This document shows, in pieces, positions 25,901-37,071 of a DNA stretch of 64,000 bases (position 1 is the first letter of the stretch; each line of letters starts with the position of its first letter). Origin of the DNA: Eudorina sp. 2006-703-Eu-15 (lineage: Eukaryota; Chlorophyta; Chlorophyceae; Chlamydomonadales; Volvocaceae); NCBI GenBank assembly GCA_003117195.1, contig BDSI01000059.1, positions 208,501 through 272,500 on the forward strand. The letters are read 5' to 3'. A program made the translations under genes and the position numbers. The notes beneath the pieces were generated by a model, which did not search any database, was not told the DNA's origin, and saw only the letters and a list, made by a program, of their open reading frames with translations.

Positions 25901-28133
25901 GGTGGTGGTGGGGCTGCAGTCCGGCGGCGGCGGCGGCAGGCCGTCGCCGCTGCTGACCCGTGGGTCGGAGTTCCTGGTATGGGAGCTGCTCCACGAGCTC
26001 GGCCACGCGGTACATTTCCTGCTGGCGGCAGCGCCGCCGTCGGGATCGGCGGGCGCCGCCCCAGCCGCCGCCGAGGACGACGACGGCGGCTCCGCAACGC
26101 ACAGGCCGGGAATGCTGCGGCCGTCGAGCCACGGCCTGCTGCCGTACCAGCTTCCCCTGGAGCTGGTCGAGCTGCCGTCGTCATTCCTGGAGCGAGGCGC
26201 GGCGGAGGCTGAGGTACTGCAGGTGGTGATGGGCCGCTGCAGGTGGGTGCGGGCTGAGGGGTGTAGGAAATTGGTAGACATTTTGAAACTGCGCTGCTGC
26301 GTGCTGAGGGGTGGTCCAGGGTGGGTGCGACGGGGGTGGGTCCATCCAGGGTTTAACATCGAAGATGCGGAGGGGTGTCCGTGTGTTCAGAGAAGAGACC
26401 CGCCCGACCCAAACCGGGTGTCCGTGTGTGTTTTTGCCGGGTGGTCCAAACCCGCCGCGTTGCTTGAGGTCCCCCGGGGGGCCGCTGCGTGTGTGCCCCG
26501 CCACAGGCACGCCGAGACGAGCCAGCCGGTGCCGGCGGCGGTCTGCCGGGCGCTGGCGCGCGCCGTACGTCTGTCGTACTACAGCCCGGTCAGCGTGCTG
26601 ATGCAGGCGAGTCGGGCGGGTGCGGCCCGGGGCGGCCCGGGGCGGTGGCTGCCTGGGGCGCAGCGCAGCCGCGTCACCAAAGCGGTCGGTAACCCCCACA
26701 TCCATCCAGGAGACGGAATGCCGCCGCAGCACCCATCCTGGTCATCCGACCACATGGGTGGCGCCACCTCTGCGTGGAAGCCAGGGGAAGCGGGTGGACA
26801 CGCCCACGGTCGCCGTCGTCGTCTGCAGCTCGTCCGCTGCCGCACCACGCTTCCGCTGCGCCCTCGCTGATTTCTGGCTCTTGGTGCGGAGGCTCCGCAT
26901 ATGAACACACTGCGGTGGGGCCCTGGGCTGTTCTTGGGCGATTTGGCCCCACACGCCCAACCGCAAGGTCACAGACCGTCAACCGCTAACCGCTAACCGC
27001 CACCGGGTTGCAGGTGCTGTCCTCGCTGCTGGACCAGCTGTTGCTGCAGTCGCCCCGTAAGGCCCCGGGCCTGGCTGCCGGCCTGTGGCGGCAGCTTCTG
27101 GCCACCTTCGCGCCGTCGCTGCCCGTCACTTGCTCCGTACAACAGGTAAGGGAAGCCAGCAGTGCGGTAGTACGACAAGGGATGGGGAGGAGAGGGGATG
27201 CGTGTGTTTGCGTTTGTGTTTGAGTGGCGCGGGGCAGGGACGGTAGGGAATAGTATTTCCTGCCGCCTGCATGCCGTGCTTGTAGCCATTAGTTGTCGTT
27301 AGCTAACTAGCTACATTTACGGCAAGCTCCGGCACGCGATGGTACGGCAACACGGCAGTACGGCCTCATAATGCCTGTGGTTTGACCGATGGCCGCGTGC
27401 CTCCCCATGGCTTCCAACTGCCTGTGTCGTTCGCACACTAACGGTCACCCAACCGCCAACCAACTTTCCGGTTGTCCAGCTCCACTCCCTGGCGCGGATA
27501 GCCTCGGCGAGCGGTCAGGGCTACGCCTACGTGACTGCGGGCTACCTGGCGGACGAGCTGTGGGCCTCCTGCGGTTTCGGAGCGAGTACGACAATGGCGG
27601 AGGCGGGCGGCCATCCGGACGGCCGCGGCGCCGCACCGCCTCGTGCTGATAGGGCGGACGCCGCCGCCACCGCAGCAACGGCGCAAGTCGGACCCTGCGG
27701 CGCGGGCGGGGCCGCCGGCGCCGGCGCAGCCGGCAGTGGCTGTGAGTTTGGTGGCGCGGATGCGGGGGTGTGTGATCCGGAAGGGGTGGCTGCACGGCCG
27801 GGGCGGGGGAAGGGGCGGGTCGGCCGGCTGGTGCGGCGCCTGTTGTTCGAGCGGGATGCACGGGAGCACCCGACGGAGCTGCTGGCTCGGCTGCTGGCGG
27901 AGCTGCCGGCTGCCGACGCCGCGGAAGGGGCTCTTGGTGGCAGCGGCGAGGCCGATGATGCCGATCGGGGGGACGAGGCGGCGGCGGGCGGTAGGGCGGC
28001 GGCGGCGGCGGGGCGTGCCAAGGTGGGCCATTCGCAATCCCCGATGGCGGGAGGGATCCGGTTAGCGCGGGTGGCGGGCGGCGGATGTGTGCCGGTGGTG
28101 TGCGCAGCGCGGGTGCTGAGGTGGACGAAATGA
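22113..28133 (+). CDS. M3-family metallo-oligopeptidase (mitochondrial intermediate peptidase-like)
   Basis: Six exons, 22113-23435, 23838-24158, 24738-26242, 26507-26606, 27014-27145 and 27480-28133, join in frame to 1344 residues. The catalytic zinc motif is HELGH at residues 967-971. The downstream glutamate sits in LELVELPSSFLE (about residue 1026), as in the family's E-x-P-S motif. Other matches to mitochondrial intermediate peptidase are RHAETSQPVPAAVCRAL, VLMQVLSSLLDQLLL and GQGYAYVTAGYLADELW. The N-terminus from ATG 22113 is Arg/Ser/Ala-rich and could be a mitochondrial presequence. Family members have about 700-800 residues; the excess is poly-Ser, poly-Glu, poly-Gly and Ala-rich inserts, including one between HELGH and the third ligand. 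Intron 4 has a GC donor (26607-26608). The last about 80 residues are not conserved and the stop lies at the edge of a dispersed repeat. A role in trimming imported mitochondrial proteins is inferred from the family. Confidence 0.8.
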
Positions 28134-28436
28134 AAACAGCCCAGACACACCCAGCCCGACAGATGCTTCTTGCGATGGGTACCGGGCGGTAGACCCATGG
28201 GTCGGCGGCGGGTGGGCTGTGGGGTGGTGGGGCGGGCGCGGAGCGCTGAACGAGGCACAGACGATCGGGGTTTTCGGGGCGCATTGGTGGCTGGACTGGG
28301 CTGCGGAGGCCGGAGGGGTCGGTTGGCAGGGCTGCATCGCCGCAAGGCTGCATGCATATGATGGTGTATGGTGGTGAGACGTGTTGTGCAATGTGTGCGG
28401 TTAGCGAGGAGGCTGCGGTTGTCACCGATGACCCAC

Positions 28437-28441
28437 TGTAA
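28437..28441 (+). terminator. TGTAA poly(A) signal of the M3 peptidase gene
   Basis: TGTAA 304 bases after the stop codon; a second TGTAA follows at 28485-28489 inside a palindrome. Either could serve. Confidence 0.5.
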
Positions 28442-28483
28442 CATCATTGAGGCGCCTACGAGCTATCGGGACACGGGTCCACC

Positions 28484-28498
28484 TTGTAACGGTTACAA
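28484..28498. terminator. Palindromic two-way poly(A) signal TTGTAACGGTTACAA
   Basis: A perfect 7-1-7 palindrome that reads TGTAA on both strands. It sits between two converging genes, the M3 peptidase (+) and the DnaJ-type zinc-finger gene (-), and no other TTACA was seen between here and the stop of the minus-strand gene at 29837. A shared bidirectional signal is inferred. Confidence 0.45.
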
Positions 28499-29836
28499 AA
28501 CAAAATCATTAATATAATGATGGTAGGGGAATGCAAGGTAAATCCGTGTAGGTCTATCGCCATGATGGGTTGATGGCTGGGCCGGGTCATGGAAGATAGA
28601 CCGAAGGTGCGATGTGTGGGTTGTCGCAGCATGGTGCGAAAATACGAACAGCGAAGTCCAGGAAACCAAACACGAAATGAAAGCCAGCCAAATAATTGCC
28701 ACATTCTGCGCCGCGCATATCACTGCTGGCCCCGGCTCCTGTGCGCACAAAGCATCACGGTCTGAGCTGGAAATATAAAACGTAGCTATAAGAGTTAATA
28801 TGGTTTATTTTGTTCAAACTGGGCCGCCCAAATGAGCAGCAGCGGTTCTCATCGAGTCATTTTTGGAGTTTTCCGTCGTCGCCAGTTAAAGCACAATTAC
28901 GACAAATTCTTAGCCATCCGCCCATCCCCTTGCCGCGATATGCTCGACCAACAGCCCTGGGACCACGAAATCGTTACCAAATTAAAATTTTCGCATGAAG
29001 CGTTGAATCAATAGAATGTCCCACTCTCCCACCTGAAGTTCACATGATACCACTCCTTCAAATCCCAACGAACAATCTGTCAACCGCTTTAAGCCGCCAG
29101 CGCACAAAAAAGCCGGCGCACCCGACTCGCAGGCAATGCCCGGGACCGCCCCCTGTGTCCGGACTCACCGTGCGACCCCGTGCTCCACAGCATTACCCCG
29201 CGCTCCCTGACGTCCCCTGCGCACCAGTTTGACCGACGGAACGGGCGCTCGACCGCGCCGGTTTCGCGCGGCGGCACACCCACCCCACCCCACCCCATCA
29301 CGCCACAACACCGCTGGGCACTTTTCATTTTGACGACACCATCGCTCGGTGACGGTGCTGACACACCGGCGCTGCGACGACGACACGGCGCACCGCCGCA
29401 CTGCTTCCCGCACTGCTTCCCAGCCGGCCTCCTCCGTTTCACACCTCCCGACGGAACCTGTGCGTGGACCACATGAGGAAGCGACTCACGCACGGCGCCG
29501 CCCAACCCGCTGCCCCCCCCCCTGCGCCACCCTCCCAGCCAGGAGAACGCCCAGCACAAACCCGGCCCCCCCCGCCCTGCCGAACGCGTTTGCCGCCAGC
29601 CTCGCCTCAACCCAGTCCCAGACCGCCGCCTTGCAGGGCCCTGTCACCTTTCCTGCCCTCCTGCCATAGCGCGCCCCGAACCGAACCGAACCGAACCGAA
29701 CCGGACCGGGTCCGACATTCACCGGCAGTCGCGGGTCGGCCCTCCCTTGCGGAGGCGGCGCTGCGGCAGGCGGCGGCGGCCGCGGCGGCGGCTCTCCCCG
29801 CACCCCCCCCACTCGTATTAGTCCGTCCTCTCCTCA
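28499..29836. other. Probable 3' UTR of the DnaJ-type zinc-finger gene
   Basis: No coding motif was recognised. The left part (28490-29050) is relatively AT-rich; the right part is GC-rich with CCGAACCGAACCGAACCGAA repeats near 29678-29702. If the palindromic signal at 28484-28498 is used, this is a 1.3-kb 3' UTR. Confidence 0.35.
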
Positions 29837-30954
29837 TCAAGTTCCCCTGGCGCCCCAGCCGGGGTCCGCCGCGGGCGACCACAGCCAGTGGTTGGCGAGC
29901 CCCGTGTGGGCGCAGGGCTCACACCGCACGCGGCCGCGGGCCCCGCACGCGTCGCACCGCGCCAGCTGCACACCCGGCAGGCAGCCGCCCACCTTGCCGC
30001 GGCCGTGGCAGGTGGGGCACGGCAGGTACCCGGCGCCGAAGCAGCACCTGCACTTCCGGGGCGACTGCGGGGGGGCAGGGGGAGACGGCGGGGTGGGGGG
30101 GGGGGCGGACACAGCGGTTGGTCCGTTCGTTGTGTGTGTGTGTGGGGGGGGGGCGGTGAGGGTTGGTTGCATGTGGGAACGGGTGGGTTGCAGGGGGCGC
30201 CAGGCGGATTGGATTGGATTGGATTGTGGGATGATCGCAGGTCAGGGGTGGGTGGAGCTGCGCGCCGCGGGCGGGATGCCCTGGGCTGGGTGGGTGGGTG
30301 GGTGGGTGGGTGAGAGGTTGAGCATGGGCGGGTCAAGGGAGGGAGGGAGCAGGGGTTGAGAGGCCCTGGGGTGGTGCGGGGTGGGTTGGCGCAGAGGACT
30401 GTGCCAAAGGCAGGACGGGAGTGCCCACAGGGCCCACCCACCACGGTGTTTGGGACATCCCCCCCGGGGGTGGTGGATGGGAAGCGACCCTGGCTACCAC
30501 ACGGCTCAGCGGACGCACCAGGTATTGTACGACGGCGTCAGCTGCGTACGGCAGACCTGCGGCACCGGCCACGGCCAGGGCGGCGGCGGCTAGCGGTACG
30601 GCCTCCTGAGGTGGTGCGTCGTAGGGTCCTAGCGCAGCGATACCTGCCGCATATGCACACGGGTGGAAAGAGCGCGACAGACTGTTGGGTGGTGAGTGGA
30701 TACGGCGGGCGTCGGGAAGCGAGGTGTGGTGGGAGGTTGGTGGGTACGGGGTTTGGGGTGCCGCCTCCAGGCCCGACTGCTGGACCGCGTCGATGTTCCG
30801 GTGTTTGTGAGGCGCCGCAACATGTGTCATCCTCGTAGATTACATAAGGTTATCCTGTGGTTGTGGACGCACGTTGGAGTCGCCAAGCTTGTGGGTTTCG
30901 TTGTCTGGGAGGATTCGCAGCTGTACTGCGCTGTGAACACGCTTGGCGTATCAT
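29837..30954 (-). CDS. Small DnaJ-type CxxC zinc-finger protein, likely organelle-targeted
   Basis: Three exons, 30873-30954, 30519-30643 and 29837-30064, join in frame (GT-AG) to 144 residues. Residues 1-28 (starting MIRQACSQRSTAANPPRQR) have no acidic residues and are Arg/Ser/Gln-rich, like a transit peptide. Residues 29-69 include a mildly hydrophobic Ala-rich helix (EAVPLAAAALAVAGAAGLPY). Residues 70-144 hold four CxxC pairs spaced like the DnaJ cysteine-rich domain: CRCC, CPTC, CDAC and CEPC, with glycine-rich turns (CCFGAGYLPCPTCHGRGKVGG spans residues 75-95; read the two halves as CCFGAGYL and PCPTCHGRGKVGG). There is no J-domain. Plant proteins with this zinc-finger but no J-domain (BSD2, LQY1, PSA2 types) act in chloroplast complex assembly; I cannot assign it to one. 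The C-terminal TGLANHWLW block looks conserved-like. Confidence 0.65.
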
Positions 30955-31864
30955 CCCTGAGCGGAATGTAAGCGCCTGAGTGATAACTTATGTAGCAGAA
31001 AGAATACTGCCAAAACAACCTTGCGCGTCAACTCCACACAATTGTAAAACCGGCTGACGTACAGTGGGAAATTTTAAGGCATGCCGATTGAAATGGCATT
31101 TTCGGTGCTTGCATCGCACTTCCAGTTCTTCACGATCCCTTCCGTTCCGCAGTACAAGGATTAACGCTACGATTTTATTGCGGACAGAAGAGAAGGCCAC
31201 AGTGCGCAGTGCCTTGAAGTTGAAACAGAGTATGCGAGGATAGGGAGTACGCTTGCCGGATATACGTTCTTTAGCGTTTTGGGCCTGCCCAGAAACGTGG
31301 GCCCACGCCGTCACCAACTGGTCGTGGCCATCAGAACACAACTTATGGTGTTACATTGTCACGCAATATGCTTTTGCAGCATGGAGATCCTTGCGGTGAG
31401 GCCGCCTGCGAAGAGTGTGGTTACACAACGTAACTTGCTGTCCAGCTTGATGCTTTGGTACCACGGGATCTTTATTTATTTGGTCTTATTTGACGAGTTT
31501 GCATAGACACAGGTGCAATCCCGGTACGGTTGTATGGCCATGTCAGACGCTGTTGGCTTTCCTAGTCAGTGCTTCCCGTCTTTCATGCATGGACGTATAC
31601 GTGATCACAAGGCCTTAAACATCCTTCTTGCCGTTACGCAGATACTTTGGTCCCCTTCGTTCCGGCTTAACCGTGCGACGGCAACGAGCTCTGCGTTGCT
31701 GCTGGACATACAGGTTGCCTAATATTTATTACAAGAACGGCAATGTTTGACTGACATTCAGCACGGGCGATTTCAGCATCGTTCCTCATCCTCGGCTGAC
31801 GGTCTGGCGCGGCCTACCATTGCTAGGACAACTTCAGGGGCGGCCCGCAGAACCGCGAGATGCG
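30955..31864. promoter_or_regulatory. Divergent upstream region of the zinc-finger and SPL-like genes
   Basis: About 0.9 kb between the head-to-head starts. It is clearly lower in GC than its flanks. No SBP zinc-finger exon or other domain was found in any frame. It may hold a 5' UTR or a missed first exon of the SPL-like gene. Confidence 0.4.
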
Positions 31865-34373
31865 ATGACCTTCGAAACCGTGTCGTCGGTGGCCACCCCG
31901 GCTTGCTGTCGGGGGCGCCACTTGCCCACCGCCGCTGTCTTGGGGGACCCACCGGCGAAGTCCCTGTTCGAGCAACAGCGATGCCAGCCCGTTCCCGCCC
32001 TGTCAGCCCCGTCCGGGCGAAGGCGCCCCACCCAAACGGAGCCCTATGACATGCCGGGCAGCTCCAAGCTCTGTCGCGCCCAAGCTGAGGTCCTCCGGCC
32101 GCGTTACCACAGCCGGTGCCGGTGCCGCCCGCTGCCCCCGCAGCCATGCCCCACCGCCCCGTCTACCTATGGCTGTGCGCGCATGAGGCTGCATATGCAG
32201 CACCGGCAGAAGCAGGCGCGGCGCCAGCAGCGGCAGCAGCAGCGGCAGCAGCAGCGGCAGCAGCAGCGGCAGCAGCAGCGGCAGCAGCAGCAGCACAATT
32301 GGCTCCAGCAGCAGCCCCAACCCCAGCAGCAGCCCCAGCCCCATCAGCCCCAGCAACAGCAGCTGCTGCACCGCTGTCCCTTCCGCACCGCTCCGTGTGC
32401 AGGCCGGCTGTCGGCGCCGACGCCGCTAGACAGCGTCGGTCATCAGCCACTGTGTTACTCGGGGCCGGCCGTCCGCCTCCGCTGCTTGCTGTTCAAAATA
32501 TCCGGTCGTGAACCGGAGGACCTGTCGCCCGAGTTTCCAGCGGCGCTGCACGCGTTTGCTGCCGCCTGCGGGTTCAACATTGCCAATATCTGCGTGCGGA
32601 GGGTGAGGAATCGATTGAGGACTTGAAGAAGTGGGGCCCCGAGAGGACTTGAGGTGGAGGGGCGGGGTCGCGGCGCCAGTGAGGTCATGCGGGTTGGTCA
32701 TAATGGGGACGGGCAGCGCAGGCGCGCGCGCAGAGCAGGTTCAGGAATGCAGCCAGGGCTGCAGGTGCCCAATCTTTGCGGTTGCGAGATCGCGTCGCGT
32801 AGTCGGCGGCCGGATGGCTACGGACCTGGAAAGGGCGCTCTGCACCCCGGGCGTCCCATTGACCATCTGCACAAGCAACCCACATCCACGTTTAAGAGGA
32901 TGTGGCCGCCCATTCTCCATTGTAAACATGTCGATGCCGCACCTACTTCAAAAGATTCCGGCATGGCCGTTAACGTGATACAAATAAGAGATTGCCCGGA
33001 ACGGAACGGAAGGGCTTGTTGATGTGTTGTAAGAATGTGCCCATCAACTCTGCCGCAGGGGTGCGTTGAGCTGATGGTGGATATCGAAGACGCGGATGTG
33101 GGTCACCCTCTGGAAGGGACCCATGGGTCACCCTCTGCCAGGCGAAGCGCGGCCGCCGGCGCCGCCCCTGCCAGGTTGGAGGGCGCCGCCGGCGCCTCCG
33201 CCGTCACCATCTCGGCGGTGGCAGAAATGGCCGCGGATCCTGCCGTACAACCAGCGGCGGGGCACGTCGCGCGGACCACAGCGACGCAGCCGTGGCGGGA
33301 CGGCGGTGGCGGCGGCGGCGGCAGGGGGGTCGCAGGCTGTGTCGATCTGAGGACGAGGGAGGGCGCGCTGGTGCTGGCCCAGCGCGTGCACGACTCCGCG
33401 GTCGCTGGCGCCGGGGAGGCGGGCTCGAACCAGCAGCTGTCAGCCGACGGGGCAAGCCTTGGGAGGCCGGCGGCGGCGGCGGAGGTGGAGGCGGAGGCGG
33501 CGGAAACCGCGGGCCCGGGCTCCGTGAGAGTCGGCGGAGGGCACGTCACGGCGGCGGCGGTGTCGCGACCGGTGTCCGAGGTTCGTACAGTCACGTTGGG
33601 CCAGTCGTCTTTTGTTCCGGTGTCGAAGGGCCCAGAAATCGCCCAGGTGGAGCCCCGGGTGGTGGTCGTGAGGTCAAACGGCGGCGGCGGCGTCGGGCCG
33701 TTGCCGCCCGTGCTGGAGGAGAGTGACCCGTGGGTGGGTCCGGCAGGAGCAGTGGCGCTGCGCGTCAAGGTCTTTGGTCCGCCACTCGTACACGGCAGTG
33801 GCGGCGGCGGTGGCGACGGCGGTGGCGGCGGCGGCGGTGGCGGCGGTGGCGAGACGGCGAGACCATTGACGCCGCGTCCCGCCGACAGCGTGCCGCCGGA
33901 CACACCGCCAGTGGAGCTGTTAGTTCGTTGCAACGGCCGTTACCTGCCCGTACAGATCCAGCTGGATCCAACGCCATCGTTGTCTGGGGAGGCACCATCT
34001 GGGGCTGTGCCATGCTCTCGGGACGGATGCCTCGATGTGGCAGCGCCGTCGGACGTGGCAACGCCGGCGGCGGCATCGGCGGCGTCGGCGGCGGTTCGGT
34101 CGTACCTGGTAACGGTGCTGGAGCCGCCGCCGGCGGGCTGCGGGGTAATGCTGGTAGACCTGCGGTCGAGGGGTCGGCCCGCCCATGTGACACCAGTTGT
34201 CGTATTGGACGAGCAGGACGGTCAGCTGCTGGGGCCAGAGCTGTCAACGGTGGCGGCGACGTGGACGGGACCCGCAAACGAGCTGGAAGGTCTGTTGTAC
34301 GACTTTGGCGCCTGGATGCGATGCATGGCGGCCCGGCGGGCGGCGAGCATGGCGGCCGACGCAGCGGCGCGCT

Positions 34374-34404
<31 letters not shown>

Positions 34405-35149
34405 GGCCGCCGCCCCGGGCGGCGGCGGCCCCACCGACGCGGCGACGCTGCGGGAGCTGACGGCGGCGGCAGCGGCGGCGGCGGCGGCCGCCTCCGTCAC
34501 CGCGGGCGTTGGACTGGGTCACCGTGAGCCGCCGTACATTCCCGTACTGGGCGCGTCGCTGCTGCAGTTCGCCCACGCTCAGAGTCTGATGGCGATGGCG
34601 GCGCGGCTCCATTCGGACATGCGGCTATGCGGCTACACGGCATCTTTCAGGTACGTGGATGGGTAGGTACCGAGGGGATTAAAAGAAACAGCCCAGACAC
34701 ACCCAGCCCGGTGACAAATGCGTACGAACGGTAATTACCCGTACCTGAAAGGCAAAGGAGGAAACGCAAGCGAAAGCGAAGAGGCCGCGCCATCACCGGC
34801 GGCGGGGATGTACCGAGGGGATTACGCAATTCCCAGGAGACTCTGTACGACATGTACGATCCCATGTACGACCATGTACGACGGAACCCATGTAACTTGT
34901 GTTCCTCTAATGCTCTGATGCTCTGAAGCTGCTGCTACTGCTGAGATCGCTGGTGTGTGTTTTGCCGCCTGACCGAATTGCGCGTCGGTGACCTCAGTCC
35001 GCAGTTACGAGGGCCGACACCGCTGGGCCGCCCTGGAGCAACGCATCCACCGCCGACGCCGACAGGGGTGCTGCTGCGGCCTCGAGCGTTCATTCCGGCC
35101 GCTGCAGCAGCACCATCACCATTACAGCTACCACCATTACCACAAACAA

Positions 35150-35192
<43 letters not shown>

Positions 35193-37024
35193 TTCGCCAG
35201 CGTTAGCGGCGACGGCCGCCGGCTTGGTCGCCGCGTCAGCTCATCGAGTGGAGTTGCAGCTCGCCGCCGCCGCCGCTGCGGATCGGGCGGCCGCGCTGCG
35301 TCACGGACAGCAACCGGGCGACGGCGGCGGCGGCGGCGACGGGCCGGGAGCTCCCGACCGAGTGCCGCAAGTGGCTGTCATGCAGGAGGCGACAACACAA
35401 TGCCGTGCGGACGTGCTGCTTGGGGCGCCGGCTCGGGGCGAGGCGCTGATGCCAGGCAACGGCGGCGGGGCGGCGGCGGCGGCGGCGGCTGCGCAGCCCG
35501 CAGCATCGGCGATGCAAGCGTCAGTGGCGACGGCGGCGGCTGGCGGCGGCGCAGCGGGCGCCGTCAACGACGTGCGGCGACGGCGAGGGTGGCTCTTGGA
35601 GGCCATCGGGCGCGCGCTGCGGCCCCCCTGGAGGGAACCGACCATGACGACGGCGCCTGCAGGCCGTACCGCCCACGCGGGATCAGAGGACGGCTCGTAC
35701 CACGCGTTCGTGGAATCGTACAGCTCAGCGTTGTCGTACATATTGTGAGTGCTGGGCCGCGGGGCGCGCAGTCGGAATTGAGTGTGTGTATTTATGCTGG
35801 TACACGGCAATGCTGTGAAGTAGGGTCGGAACGTGTTCGGTAGGCGGGGCAGCTGTGGGGGTGTACCACCGCCGCCGGCCCCACGGCCGCCTTGGATCGT
35901 CCACCAGGCCGCCGCCTCCATCGTCGATGTACCCGACCTGGGCGCTGAGCCCGGACCCGGACCTGGAACCGGAACGGGAACCGCCGCTCCTCCCACATCC
36001 CTGCTCTACGGGCTGACCTGTCCTCCCAGCGCGCGGCACGTTCTCGTTCCCCTCATTCACTCCATTCGTCCTTGACTCAATCGTTCACTTCACCACATAA
36101 TTTTCAAAATGTTCAAAATAATCCTTCCGGGGGTTAAGAACGATATGCCGTACTGTTCAGAGCCCGTACCAGCCGACCCCGACGACCCTTCAGTCCGGAT
36201 GGCTTCTACCACCACCCAACTGACGGTTTGCGTCGTGGGGTTCCCCATTCTCGCGCTCCAACCAACTACCCGATTGACCAACCAACCGCCCCCTCTGCCT
36301 CCCGGCCCCCGGCCCCAGTCACCTGCTCGACGCGCTGAGCATCCTGGAGCAGGTCTGTGGTCTGGCGCTAGCCCTGGCGGCCGAGACCCGGCTCCTGGCC
36401 GTCGTCGCGGGGAACAGCGGCGGCGGCAGTGGCGGCGGTGGCGGGCAGCAGCAGCAGCAGCAGCTGCTGCTGCTGCTACTCGCTGTAGCGACTCTGCCCT
36501 CGGCGTTCGTGAGCCTGATCTGGCTGACCCTGCCGGGAAGTGCCTGGCGCCGCGTTGCGCCCACCGCGAGGTTCCTACGACACGCCTCCCTGATTGCCGG
36601 GCGCGTCGTGTCGCTGTCTGGAGGGCTGCAGCTGGGCTGCAACAGCCGGTTTTACCAACGGGTGAGCGGTTGGTCAGTCGGTTGATTGGTTGGTGCGGTT
36701 GGTTGAGGGCCACTGGGAGGGTCACGCCGAGTGTTTCAGGTGTTCGCTTGCGGTCGGGCTCCAAAAAAGAGCCGCTGAGGTTTGTTTGGCAACCAACCGC
36801 ACACCGCTGCCCAATGGAGGTGGGCCAAACCACCATCGTAATTCCATAATGGCCGCCACCACCAATCGCGGTCCACTCTTCTCTCTCCGTACCTCTATAT
36901 CTGCACGCACGCACGCACACACACACACACACACGCCCACTCCTTTTGTCAATCAAGATAGCGCAAGCGCCCACGCCTTGCTCCACGCCTTCCTCCACGT
37001 CTTCTTCCACGTCTTCTCCCGCGT

Positions 37025-37071
<47 letters not shown>

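Noticed and set aside
24611..26359. 582-codon minus-strand frame
   Set aside because: Antisense shadow of M3 peptidase exon 3, Pro/Ala/Ser low complexity caused by GC-rich third positions.
27170..27480. Possible additional exon between peptidase exons 5 and 6
   Set aside because: Direct joining of 27145 to 27480 is in frame and follows the family order; nothing conserved lies between.
32116..32511. Poly-alanine frame (+) over the CAG-rich tract
   Set aside because: It is the alternative reading of the poly-Gln tract; only the Gln/Arg frame continues into the conserved SPL-like block and an in-frame splice donor.
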